Below, piece by piece: positions 37,430 to 45,472 of a stretch of DNA of 64,000 bases. The position numbers and the translations under genes were made by a program. This DNA comes from Mycolicibacterium peregrinum (GTDB lineage Bacteria; Actinomycetota; Actinomycetes; Mycobacteriales; Mycobacteriaceae), in NCBI RefSeq assembly GCF_001665625.1, contig NZ_LZSY01000020.1:1-64000 (forward strand), written 5' to 3'. The first letter of the stretch is position 1. Every line of letters begins with the position of its first letter. The notes below the pieces were generated by a model. That model saw nothing but the letters and a program-made list of their open reading frames with translations, was not told the DNA's origin and made no database searches.

Positions 37430-38926
37430 GTGACAGATCCAACGCCGAACTGGCCGAAGCAGGGATTCCGCTGGGTTGAATCACCCGGCGTCGGACCTGC
37501 TGTGCAATCACGCAGACAAAGGCGGCGCTGGTGGCTACCTGTTCTGGCAATTGTCCTCACGGTCGTGGTTGTCGGCGGTGGCCTGTTCGTGTGGCGTACT
37601 TTCGGCAGCCACAGTGCACACACCGACGCGCCGATCGGCACGCCGGCCAGCAGCCTAATATCCTTTCCGCTGGACAAGAAACCAGTTCCGGGTTGGCGAC
37701 TTACCGCTGCCGACATCGGTTTGCCCCCCGACGTCACCGTCGGTGCACTGTTCACCAGCACTGCAGATCACGCGTACTTCGTCGCCGACAAGACTGATCC
37801 GCAAGGCCTTTCACCGATGGGTTGGCTCTACGGAGTCGACATTCACTCCGGCAAGTTATTGTTCCCACCAATCGCATTGGCTGGCTTCCGGGGGTATCCG
37901 CTAGGCGAGTGTTACGGCAATGGACCAGCCGTCGCAGTGTGCCTCACCACCGGCGACGCGGAACGTGGCCTGCCACAGACGGCTTGGGTGATTGATCTGG
38001 AACACGGCCAAATCACATTCACCGGTCCCACCGACCTCAATCCGCAAGGAACGAGTGGGCCCGACAAATACATTGTCACGGCGATCGGCAACTACTTCGG
38101 CGAAACCCGGCTCGTCGCAAGACGAGAAGGCGAAGGCGTCTACGGGATCGGCTCCAATGCTCAACGCACCTGGTTTGTCCCTGGTGGTGGCAGCATCTTT
38201 GATTCCGGATATCGCCAGGTCACCGACGTTCCGGCGCCCACAATCGCCACTCAGAATGCAGCACTCGAAACTCCCGACGCACCGTACCGGATGTTTTCGG
38301 CTGTCGACGGCACTGACCTGACACCGACGCCTCCCGAAGGCACGATCATCCGCCGATCGTTGGTGTACAACCAGGGGTTCGCGTACAGTTTCCGCGAATC
38401 AGGCAAGCACGACGGCCTCCTTTTCTACGACACGAAGGGAAACCTGGTCGGGCGCTATCAGGACAAAGAACACGACCTGACGCCGGTCGAGAACCCGGTG
38501 ATGCCCATGGCACGAGTTCCATCCAAACCCGCCACGTGGCAGGTATTTTCCTCGGCAGGCGAACCCGTACTCTCCATCCCGGCACCGAATGCCGCGATCT
38601 ACTTCAAGGTGATCGGCAGCAAGATTTTCGTAGATCAAGGTGGCACCGAGGACCGCTGGCAACAGTGGGATCTGCAAACCGGCGAATCGGGTTCCGTCTG
38701 CCAAATGGGACTCAGCTACGACTACGTCGGTTCGGACGGGTCAGTCATCATCGTCAGCGATGGCGCAGCTCCAAATCTTCTGCGAGCAGTGGATCCCGCT
38801 ACGTGCACAACACTCTGGGAAATCGCGGAATCTGAGGAGCGAAAAGGCCTGGGGCTGTGGAGGGTCGGCACCGGCCTCATCCAGCACACAGAATACGAGC
38901 TCACCCAGTTGACGGCTGGTCCCTGA
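37430..38926 (+). CDS. Membrane-anchored beta-propeller-like protein
   Basis: The protein has 498 residues and starts with GTG at 37430. A short Arg-rich cytosolic tail (RRQRRRWW) is followed by a transmembrane helix (about residues 35-56). The large external domain has repeated Trp/Gly/Asp motifs such as GWLYGVDIHSGKLLFPP, AWVIDLEHGQITF and WQQWDLQTGESG, suggesting a PQQ/WD-like propeller. Three Cys pairs are possible. It ends the 36.1-38.9 kb operon. A role in protecting the envelope or binding a secreted protein is speculation. Confidence 0.6.
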   Translation: MTDPTPNWPKQGFRWVESPGVGPAVQSRRQRRRWWLPVLAIVLTVVVVGGGLFVWRTFGSHSAHTDAPIGTPASSLISFPLDKKPVPGWRLTAADIGLPPDVTVGALFTSTADHAYFVADKTDPQGLSPMGWLYGVDIHSGKLLFPPIALAGFRGYPLGECYGNGPAVAVCLTTGDAERGLPQTAWVIDLEHGQITFTGPTDLNPQGTSGPDKYIVTAIGNYFGETRLVARREGEGVYGIGSNAQRTWFVPGGGSIFDSGYRQVTDVPAPTIATQNAALETPDAPYRMFSAVDGTDLTPTPPEGTIIRRSLVYNQGFAYSFRESGKHDGLLFYDTKGNLVGRYQDKEHDLTPVENPVMPMARVPSKPATWQVFSSAGEPVLSIPAPNAAIYFKVIGSKIFVDQGGTEDRWQQWDLQTGESGSVCQMGLSYDYVGSDGSVIIVSDGAAPNLLRAVDPATCTTLWEIAESEERKGLGLWRVGTGLIQHTEYELTQLTAGP

Positions 38927-38930
38927 CGGA

Positions 38931-39704
38931 TCAAATACCGCGGCGAATCTCCCGAACGGTGGCGACGTCATCGGCGATCAGACGATCGATTCGGCCTGCC
39001 AACTGAGCTTTTGACACCGGTTGCGCGACCTTGTAATCCGGCGCGTATACGTAGTCCCCGTCGTCCTTGACGCGAACCCAAACGACGGCAGCCTTTCCGC
39101 GATCGACGCCCCATTTTCGCACCGGACGCCAATGACTCTGAATGCTCGCAAAAGCCTCGATGTCGCTGCGCGATACTTTGTCTGCCCCATCGTCAATGTC
39201 AATGCGGGACCGAATCGATATACCGTCGCCGTCCGACGAAGGCGCCGTCGGAACCTGATATTCAGGGACGATGATGGCCTGCTTGCTCCCCGGCTTGAGC
39301 GTGCCCATTGACTCAGCGACCGCTGCGCCGAGGTCGTAAGGCGACAGCGAAAATATCTCGATCACGTCGTCAGACGTCTGCCGGGCAAAATAGCCACCGT
39401 CTGCCAAACGGTGGGCCATGACACGGACACTCACCTTATCCGACGATACGAACTGAGCCTGGCCTTCAACGCGAATGTCAGAACGCACATAGGTTCCTGC
39501 CCAGTGTTGCAACGAGCGCAGATCGCCTTCCCGAAACCGGGTTATCACATTTCTTGCGTGTTCTTCAAAGACTTCGGGGGAGACCTTACTCGCCAGCCTC
39601 TGCATGAATGGAAAGGGAATGAAATCACGGCCGTAGTGCTGGCTGACCACGGTGAGATCGATGACATCGATCATGCCGACGAGGTTCATCGCTATCCGGC
39701 TCAC
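38931..39704 (-). CDS. Second EspG-like chaperone
   Basis: The protein has 257 residues. The GTG at 39704 overlaps the stop of the upstream gene (GTGA). The sequence fits the EspG fold: a helical start, RVMAHRLADGGYFARQTSDD, LSPYDLGAAVAESM and a GS-x-QAIIVP strand. The C-terminal part ends RKWGVDRGKAAVVWVRVKDD-type strands. EspG proteins hold the PPE partner of PE-PPE pairs in the cytosol and deliver it to the ESX machine. The usual EspG is at 43213-44025. This divergent one, with the KAS-like gene and the large 469-residue substrate upstream, may serve that substrate. Confidence 0.6.
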   Translation of the reverse strand: MSRIAMNLVGMIDVIDLTVVSQHYGRDFIPFPFMQRLASKVSPEVFEEHARNVITRFREGDLRSLQHWAGTYVRSDIRVEGQAQFVSSDKVSVRVMAHRLADGGYFARQTSDDVIEIFSLSPYDLGAAVAESMGTLKPGSKQAIIVPEYQVPTAPSSDGDGISIRSRIDIDDGADKVSRSDIEAFASIQSHWRPVRKWGVDRGKAAVVWVRVKDDGDYVYAPDYKVAQPVSKAQLAGRIDRLIADDVATVREIRRGI

Positions 39705-40699
39705 GCCATTACCTTAATATCTCCATCGGAATACACATTCGGACTTCGCTTGATCCTTATCACCACGGCTGTCGCACTCAACTGATATTCCGCAGCAACC
39801 AACAGCACGACGGAATCGGTTGGCAGGCCAGTCTCGGCAAAAAACATGAGACTGAACACCTGCGTACTGACAGCGAGATAACCGTGGCCGAGCTGGTGTT
39901 CGTGCAATGCCTCTGACCAGGGCAGCCCACACTTTGTGGCCAGGATTCGATATGGTTCGCCGCTGGCGGTGCTGTGCGGTACAAAGTGCGTGATGTCCTC
40001 GGGGCGCAGACGAGCGACACTGAGCGCCTGGGCTACCGCCCGAGTGAGCATTCGGACTGAATCGCGTCGGTTCTCATCAGTATTGCAGTGAAGCGCCCGC
40101 CGGTACGCAGCCTGATAGTCGTCAAGCGATGCGGGCTCCCAAAACCCGACTCGGGTCTGCCACACTTCGGCCTGGCCAGGACAGCTCGCGGTCCCGTATC
40201 CGAGAATGTCAGCAAACCCATCGCCACCCGTGAGTACGGCTGCGTGCGCGACATCGGAAAACGGCTCCCCGCCGACGGAGCGAGACGTGGCAAACCGGTC
40301 GCCCCACGACCAGTTGTCAGCACCCGTGCACACGATTGCGCCTTCGTCGGCAGATAGCATCCCGGAGGCCATCACCCACGTCGTGAGCCCAGCCGCACAG
40401 TATTGCTTGATCTCGAGTGCATTGCCCGCGTCACCGACCACCCCATGTTGGATCCCATGATGGACCGGCCAGCCCATGGGCCCTTGGTATCCCGAACCCG
40501 CATGCAGGGTCCACCGCACGCTGTCTGGTGACGCAGTCGACGCCGACATGGCTGCCCGCCCGGCCTGCACCGCCATGTCCGCTGGGGATCGTCCCGGAGA
40601 CTCGGAAACTCCGCGCCATCTCCCACTTAAGTCCAAAGTCGGATCCGGGAGCGGAGTGACAGGTGGCAAGAGGAGGGCTGCCGCAGACAGCGCTGTCAC
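39701..40699 (-). CDS. KAS III-like acyltransferase in the ESX operon
   Basis: The protein has 332 residues. The thiolase fold is clear: LHAGSGYQG, IKQYCAAGLT with active-site Cys101, ITHFVPHST with His242. At the third position, where FabH has Gly-Asn-Thr, this protein reads LGHGYLAVS, so His272 replaces the usual Asn. Loss of that Asn is known in KAS III-like enzymes that transfer acyl groups without decarboxylation. It starts with GTG coupled to the preceding stop and is itself coupled to the EspG-like gene. A lipid or acylation step in an ESX substrate operon is unusual; the acceptor is unknown. Confidence 0.7.
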   Translation of the reverse strand: MTALSAAALLLPPVTPLPDPTLDLSGRWRGVSESPGRSPADMAVQAGRAAMSASTASPDSVRWTLHAGSGYQGPMGWPVHHGIQHGVVGDAGNALEIKQYCAAGLTTWVMASGMLSADEGAIVCTGADNWSWGDRFATSRSVGGEPFSDVAHAAVLTGGDGFADILGYGTASCPGQAEVWQTRVGFWEPASLDDYQAAYRRALHCNTDENRRDSVRMLTRAVAQALSVARLRPEDITHFVPHSTASGEPYRILATKCGLPWSEALHEHQLGHGYLAVSTQVFSLMFFAETGLPTDSVVLLVAAEYQLSATAVVIRIKRSPNVYSDGDIKVMA

Positions 40700-42105
40700 T
40701 TCTCGGCAGTTGCCGGAACGCCCATTCGGGGTTCCTGCGCATCGTCACCGACAACTGCCACCACTGCCTCGGCGTCTCCCATCACGTCTTCACCGTTCTT
40801 CTTCCGACGCAGGGCCTTGTTCGCCTTGTGCACCGAACCGTCTGCACCGTTGCCGCGATGCCCAGCAGCCGGTGCGCCCGCGCCGGGTGAACCCGAGCCG
40901 GCACTGATCCCAGAGCGCGCCGCGGTGGTTGGCGCGCCGGTACCCTTCGTGGCTGCCGGAGTTGCTGTACCGGCGTTGCGGGCCAGTGGCGAGGTGCGCG
41001 GTCCAGGACCGCTGCTACCGCGGCCACTACCGGCGGCGGTGCCCTTGGCCGCATTGCTCAGACCCTTCGGCCCGAGGCCGAGCACGCCTTCAGGCAGGGC
41101 AGGCGGGTTCTGGCCGTTGCCGAGCGCCTGATCAAGAGCTTGCTTCGCGGCGTCCAACCCCTGACTGGCAGCGTCCTTCGCCGCGTTGGCCGCATCGGAC
41201 AACCCATCCGTCAGCCCATCCGTCGGAAGGCTGGGAGTGTTCGTGTTCTGAGGCGTGGTCTGCTTGGTTGGATCAAAGTTTGGTTTGGTGGTGTTGTTCT
41301 TCAGCCCAGAGAAATCCGGTGCGCCGGAACCTTTGCTGGGCGTCCCCGCTCCAGTGCCACTCGGGCCGCCGTAGTTAGGGGAAGTTTGCCCAGGTGCTGT
41401 CGGCCCTGGATGCTCCGGAGTGGTCGTGCCGCCCGTCAAGTCGGGATTTCTTGTCGCTATTTGGCCAATGTTGAACGCAAAATCTTTCATCACAGATTGG
41501 GCGAGGGCATCGTATTCCCGCTTAATTTCCTCGCGATGTTCAGGCCAAGAATCCCAGTCGTCTTGGTAGTCATCTTTTCGGTTGACTACTTCCTTCACAA
41601 CGTTTCCGATCGCCTCACCAAACGCGGGCGACAAAGTCACCATTGCGGTGGCGGATTTTGAGGCACCGTCGATTTGCTTGAACGACGAATCAATGTTCTT
41701 GTTGGCAGATTCCGCAGTTTTACCTTGCCAATTGTTGTCACTGTCGCTGCCCATTCCGTCCAGGAACACCTTGTAGTCGCGGACAGCTTGTGACAGTTTG
41801 TTAGCGATGTCTTCCCAAATCGCATTGTGTCCGTCGGTGGCCTTCTCGACGGCATTGCCCATCATCTCTACGACTTCAGTAAATTGAACTGTCGTATAGC
41901 TGCCAGGCGCAACGGGGAGGGCATGCTGAGGATAGCCAGATGCTAGTCCGCTGAAGTCCTGCTTCCCGCTGCCGTCTTTATGCTCACCGTCATATGTGGT
42001 GAAATCAGGAAATCCGAAAAATGAATTACCGGTGTGTTCGACAAACCAGTTATCGGTCCATTCGACGCCGCGTTCAATAGCGTGACCGATATCGGAAAAA
42101 CACAT
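40696..42105 (-). CDS. Large WXG/PPE-like ESX substrate (EspB-like)
   Basis: The protein has 469 residues. Residues about 75-200 are helical and contain the WXG turn NNWQGKTAESANKNIDSSFK. After them a Pro/Gly/Thr/Asn-rich tail runs to the end and finishes with HKANKALRRKKNGEDVMGD... The layout resembles EspB or PPE-like secreted proteins. The N-terminus reads IGHAIERGVEWTDNWFVEHT. The first 200 codons are noticeably richer in A/T than neighbours, which may mark recent acquisition. It likely pairs with the 112-residue protein upstream. Confidence 0.65.
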   Translation of the reverse strand: MCFSDIGHAIERGVEWTDNWFVEHTGNSFFGFPDFTTYDGEHKDGSGKQDFSGLASGYPQHALPVAPGSYTTVQFTEVVEMMGNAVEKATDGHNAIWEDIANKLSQAVRDYKVFLDGMGSDSDNNWQGKTAESANKNIDSSFKQIDGASKSATAMVTLSPAFGEAIGNVVKEVVNRKDDYQDDWDSWPEHREEIKREYDALAQSVMKDFAFNIGQIATRNPDLTGGTTTPEHPGPTAPGQTSPNYGGPSGTGAGTPSKGSGAPDFSGLKNNTTKPNFDPTKQTTPQNTNTPSLPTDGLTDGLSDAANAAKDAASQGLDAAKQALDQALGNGQNPPALPEGVLGLGPKGLSNAAKGTAAGSGRGSSGPGPRTSPLARNAGTATPAATKGTGAPTTAARSGISAGSGSPGAGAPAAGHRGNGADGSVHKANKALRRKKNGEDVMGDAEAVVAVVGDDAQEPRMGVPATAEK

Positions 42106-42141
42106 TAGCCCTTCACCACCTCAAACATGTCTACAAGTCGT

Positions 42142-42480
42142 CTAGCCGGACTGCATCATTCGGTTGCAGGAATCGATAACGGTCTGCTTGTAGGCGTCCA
42201 AGTACGCGATATAGTCATTCAACATCGTCTCCAGCGTCGTTGCATCCTCCACCAGACCGCTCTTGGTGTCGGTAGCCGCTGGATACTTGCCTACATCGCC
42301 GATCTCTTTCAACTTGGCGATTTGGCCCTTGGCGAGCACCAGTTCACCTCGAAGATTGCCTATGGCGGTGACGTACTTGTCGCGACCGGCCGGCGAGATT
42401 TTGAGGTCGGCATCGCCAGATGCCTGCCAACCCTTCATCTGATCTGTCAGTGTTTCGAGTTGGGGTTTGTCCTTGCCCAC
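42142..42480 (-). CDS. Small helical protein, probable partner of the 469-residue substrate
   Basis: The protein has 112 residues and starts with GTG at 42480 behind AGGGAGGC. It is mostly helical, with GWQASGDADLKISPAGRDKY in the N-terminal half and LNDYIAYLDAYKQTVIDSCN at the end. The size and helix pattern are those of WXG100/PE-type partners. No close family is recognised. It lies 36 bases before the large WXG/PPE-like gene. Confidence 0.6.
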   Translation of the reverse strand: MGKDKPQLETLTDQMKGWQASGDADLKISPAGRDKYVTAIGNLRGELVLAKGQIAKLKEIGDVGKYPAATDTKSGLVEDATTLETMLNDYIAYLDAYKQTVIDSCNRMMQSG

Positions 42481-42566
42481 GAAACTGCCTCCCTGAAGCT
42501 AGATCCTGATTCAACCCGCAAAGCCCGGGCCTGCATAAAGACAGGCCCGGGCCGCACGGCTACTGC

Positions 42567-42854
42567 TTAGAACGCAGAAGCGTTCGCCTTGTCCATCGCA
42601 GCCATGGCGTCCTGCTGGTCCTGCGCCTGCTTCTGGGTGTTGACCACAGTGTTCAGCGCCTCGTCCAGCATGCCGTTGACTTCCTGGTGGGCCTGGTTCA
42701 GCGCAGCTGCACCATCGCCCTCGTAGACGCTGGACAGCGCCTGGAAGATGCTCTGGATGTCTTCGCGGACTTCCTGAATGGAGTTGGCCATTCCGGTGAT
42801 GTCCTCGAGGTGTCCAGCGTTGGCACCGAAGTTGTAAAGAATCTGGTCACTCAT
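42567..42854 (-). CDS. WXG100 protein (EsxA/B-like) 1
   Basis: The protein has 95 residues, the standard Esx length. It has two helices and the turn SSVYEGDGAAALNQAHQEVN, in which Tyr takes the place of Trp in the WXG motif. It forms a pair with the product of 42870-43139; the gap is 15 bases. Together they are the Esx heterodimer exported by the ESX machine and usually needed for its function. A canonical YxxxD/E tail motif is absent. Confidence 0.92.
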   Translation of the reverse strand: MSDQILYNFGANAGHLEDITGMANSIQEVREDIQSIFQALSSVYEGDGAAALNQAHQEVNGMLDEALNTVVNTQKQAQDQQDAMAAMDKANASAF

Positions 42855-42869
42855 GAATTCCTACCTCCC

Positions 42870-43139
42870 TTAGCCCTGATCCAGGTTGGCGACCGAGCGG
42901 ATGTGCTCGGAGCCCTTTTCGACGACATTGTTCAGCGTGGCGATCAGATGATCGAACTCTTCGCGCTGCGCCTGAGCAATCCGGCCGTAGTTACCGGCCG
43001 AGGTGCCCTGCCAGGATGCCTGCAGCATCTGCTGCTGAGAATCCTCGATCTGGTTGAGCTTCTGAACGGCCTGGTCGCGGGCGGAGGTGATCTGCTCGAT
43101 CTTCGCCTCGGCTTCAGCCTGGGTAAGTGAAACTGTCAT
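42870..43139 (-). CDS. WXG100 protein (EsxA/B-like) 2
   Basis: The protein has 89 residues. A helix-turn-helix hairpin has the WXG motif ASWQGTSAGNYGRI in the middle. The N-terminal helix is rich in Ala/Glu/Gln (TQAEAEAKIEQI). It is the partner of the adjacent Esx protein. The C-terminus ends SVANLDQG without a secretion motif. Confidence 0.93.
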   Translation of the reverse strand: MTVSLTQAEAEAKIEQITSARDQAVQKLNQIEDSQQQMLQASWQGTSAGNYGRIAQAQREEFDHLIATLNNVVEKGSEHIRSVANLDQG

Positions 43140-43212
43140 GCGTCACTACTCACTTTCATTGTTTCTGGTGTTGTTCATCGTCGTTTGCCTTCGGGCCAAA
43201 TCCATGTTCCCC

Positions 43213-44025
43213 CTAAAGGTCCCCCCATCCCTCGTCGGAAAGCTCCACCAGCTGGCCGATCGCCTGACCGACGGCGTGATCGGAGCCGGCTTTCAGCGTG
43301 GTCCACAATTGGCCGGCGGGAGATGCACTGGGCGCCCCCACAATTCGGCCTCGTTTGGTGTAGAAGATGCCGACGGCGGCCGGACCGCGCACGATCCGCT
43401 CGTCTTCCCGGCTCAGCGCGTAGTACACGATCTCCCCGAAGGCCTGGCGTGACGCCAACGCCGATCCGAGCACCATCGCGGCTCGCGGCTCGGTACCCAA
43501 CGACCGGATCCGATCGGCCAGCACAGCGGGATCATGTGTGCCGGAAAGCTTCTCGGCAACGACGTCCAGCGGAGCACCGACCGGAGTCACCTCGGCTGCG
43601 ACCGCAGCCGGCAGCTCGGCGAGCAACGCTGACACAGCATCACGCAGCTCGACACCGAATCCGACCACGCGCAGCATGATCTCGTGGCCGATGCGGCGAG
43701 CCAAGATCGTCAAACCGCCCCGACGCACCACACAGATGCGCGCCATGCCCTCCGGTGTCACAAGTCGTAACGCGAACTCCCGGTCCGGACGTTGCAGTGC
43801 CTCCAAGATCGGCACCAGGCCTGGTTCCACGACACCGTCGACAATCACCTCTCGGGCGGTCAGCGTCCGGGTCGCGTGGTCGAACGCGGCATGAAGCGTG
43901 TCAACCGTGGCGTGCCGCGGCCGGACGGCCAGCACCGTCGGGAAGCTCTGCACGCCCACCCGTGTCGCGGCGACCTGTAATTCGTCGTCGGTGAGTACGA
44001 ATTGGGGCTGCAGGGACGCGGTCAT
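43213..44025 (-). CDS. espG: ESX chaperone EspG
   Basis: The protein has 270 residues. It has the EspG fold of a large beta-sheet and helices; stretches such as TDDELQVAATRVGVQSFPTV, PDREFALRLVT and ICVVRRGGLTILARRIGHEI are typical. EspG binds the tip of the PPE subunit in PE-PPE dimers, keeps it soluble and is recycled. Its start overlaps the PPE-like stop (ATGA), which ties it to that substrate. M. tuberculosis ESX-1 and ESX-2 have the same arrangement of espG near PE/PPE/esx genes. Confidence 0.9.
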   Translation of the reverse strand: MTASLQPQFVLTDDELQVAATRVGVQSFPTVLAVRPRHATVDTLHAAFDHATRTLTAREVIVDGVVEPGLVPILEALQRPDREFALRLVTPEGMARICVVRRGGLTILARRIGHEIMLRVVGFGVELRDAVSALLAELPAAVAAEVTPVGAPLDVVAEKLSGTHDPAVLADRIRSLGTEPRAAMVLGSALASRQAFGEIVYYALSREDERIVRGPAAVGIFYTKRGRIVGAPSASPAGQLWTTLKAGSDHAVGQAIGQLVELSDEGWGDL

Positions 44026-45104
44026 ATCGACAGCCCCTTGTCCACGCCGATCACCGGCGGTGCGACCCAGCGATCCGAGACCTGCTCCAACGCGCGCTCC
44101 GGCTCATCGGCAAAAGTCGGAGTTTCCGGACCGTCGGGTACCACCAACTCGTCGAATACCGAGGTGTTGGGGCCCCAGCTGACATTGGACACCGTGAACG
44201 GCGCATCGCTCTGCTGCGCCGCGGGCAGCCACGAACCACCGGTGTCGGACAACCCGGCACCGGGCTCACCGCCACCGGCCAATGTGGCTGCGGGAAGCGA
44301 TGATTCGTGCTCGCGGTCGTTGTCGCCCCCTCGGCCGTGCGCACCGGCCATCGGGCCGTACCCGCCGCCCATGCCACTACCACCGCCACCGGCGACCGCG
44401 ACCTTCTGCAGTGTCTTGGGGTCGCCGCTGGAAGCAGTCGTGGTGGGCCGGAACGGCGCCAATGGTGGTGGCGGCGCCGCTCCTGCCCCGGCACCGCCTC
44501 CACCCGCACCGCCTGAACCTTCAGCCGCCTTGGCCTCCTGCTCGGCCTTCAGCGCATCGCCCTTGGCAACATCAGGCGGCAGCGGCTGGTCCCATGGCTG
44601 GGCAAGTTCCGTGCACGCCTCTTCGTACTGCTGCATGACGGCAGCGGCATTGGCCTGATCGGCGGTGGCCGCCTCGTCGAACTCGGCAAACCGGCCCGTC
44701 AGGACGGCTCCGTTGTAGGCCGCCAGCGAGGCCATCATGTCGTGAGATGCCTTGGCCTCAACAGCTTCTGAGACACTCGGCATCGCCATGATCGCGACGG
44801 TGTTCGCCACGGCCGCTTCTTCAGCGCGCTGCCCGTTGGCAGCCGCGCTGAGGCTGATGGCCTGCAGCCACTTGCCGAATTCCTCGAGCTTGCGCGTCGC
44901 AGCTTCCGAGCCCTGGCTGGCGAACGAACCCTTGACCCGCTCGACGATCTTGTCGAAGTCGGCCGATATGTTCGCCAACTCGTTGGCGACCCGCACCCAA
45001 GCCGCACCCGACTGCCCAACCGAAGTGGGCCCTGGACCGTCGGTCAGGTCACGGGCAAGTTGCTCCGTGCTGCGCGACTCCCACGCGACATTGGTAAAAC
45101 CCAT
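44022..45104 (-). CDS. PPE-like ESX substrate
   Basis: The protein has 360 residues. The N-terminal 170 residues are the helical PPE domain (WESRSTEQLARDLTDGPGPT, GAAWVRVANELANISADFDK). The Pro-Pro-Glu signature itself is missing. The C-terminal half is Gly/Ala/Pro-rich and disordered and ends RWVAPPVIGVDKGLSI. Seven of these residues (VAPPVIG) also occur near the end of the EspE-like protein. The PPE-domain protein should pair with the PE-like product of 45160-45456 and use EspG as chaperone. PPE68/69 of ESX-1 and ESX-2 are the nearest known counterparts. Confidence 0.85.
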   Translation of the reverse strand: MGFTNVAWESRSTEQLARDLTDGPGPTSVGQSGAAWVRVANELANISADFDKIVERVKGSFASQGSEAATRKLEEFGKWLQAISLSAAANGQRAEEAAVANTVAIMAMPSVSEAVEAKASHDMMASLAAYNGAVLTGRFAEFDEAATADQANAAAVMQQYEEACTELAQPWDQPLPPDVAKGDALKAEQEAKAAEGSGGAGGGGAGAGAAPPPPLAPFRPTTTASSGDPKTLQKVAVAGGGGSGMGGGYGPMAGAHGRGGDNDREHESSLPAATLAGGGEPGAGLSDTGGSWLPAAQQSDAPFTVSNVSWGPNTSVFDELVVPDGPETPTFADEPERALEQVSDRWVAPPVIGVDKGLSI

Positions 45105-45159
45105 GGTCTACCCCCCTCCGGTCGAATACCACCCGCAGTTACTGGTCCCCGCCAGCTAA

Positions 45160-45456
45160 CTAGACAGCAAAATCCTGATCGATCGCCACAACACCGTCGG
45201 TGTGCTTACGCAACGTCGCAGCAACTTCACGCACCTCGTTGACACCCTGGTCGGACGAGCGGGTGAAAGCCGCGTGCACCTCGTTGAGGGTCGATGCGAC
45301 CTGCTGGGACACCTCGTCGCGACCGGACGCCGTCACCGTGAGGTTCGGCGCCTCGGTCTGCATGAGCTTGTCGAAGCGGTCGGCAAGCTCGTCGAGCTGC
45401 TTGGTCGCGTCGGCAACCTCGAGGGGCTGCATCGCAAAGTCATTGGGATTGGCCAT
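45160..45456 (-). CDS. PE-like ESX substrate
   Basis: The protein has 98 residues of two helices with the segment TASGRDEVSQQVASTLNEVH, which matches the PE35 region PAGADEVSAQAATAF. The Pro-Glu motif is not at its usual place and there is no Tyr anywhere in the protein, so the YxxxD/E export signal found in PE proteins is absent. It should pair with the PPE-like product encoded directly downstream. Confidence 0.8.
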   Translation of the reverse strand: MANPNDFAMQPLEVADATKQLDELADRFDKLMQTEAPNLTVTASGRDEVSQQVASTLNEVHAAFTRSSDQGVNEVREVAATLRKHTDGVVAIDQDFAV

Positions 45457-45472
45457 GTCAAGATCTCCTGTC

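Noticed and set aside
36084..38926. Three membrane proteins as further ESX core subunits
   Set aside because: They have one helix each and no Ecc features; EccB and EccE are already present.
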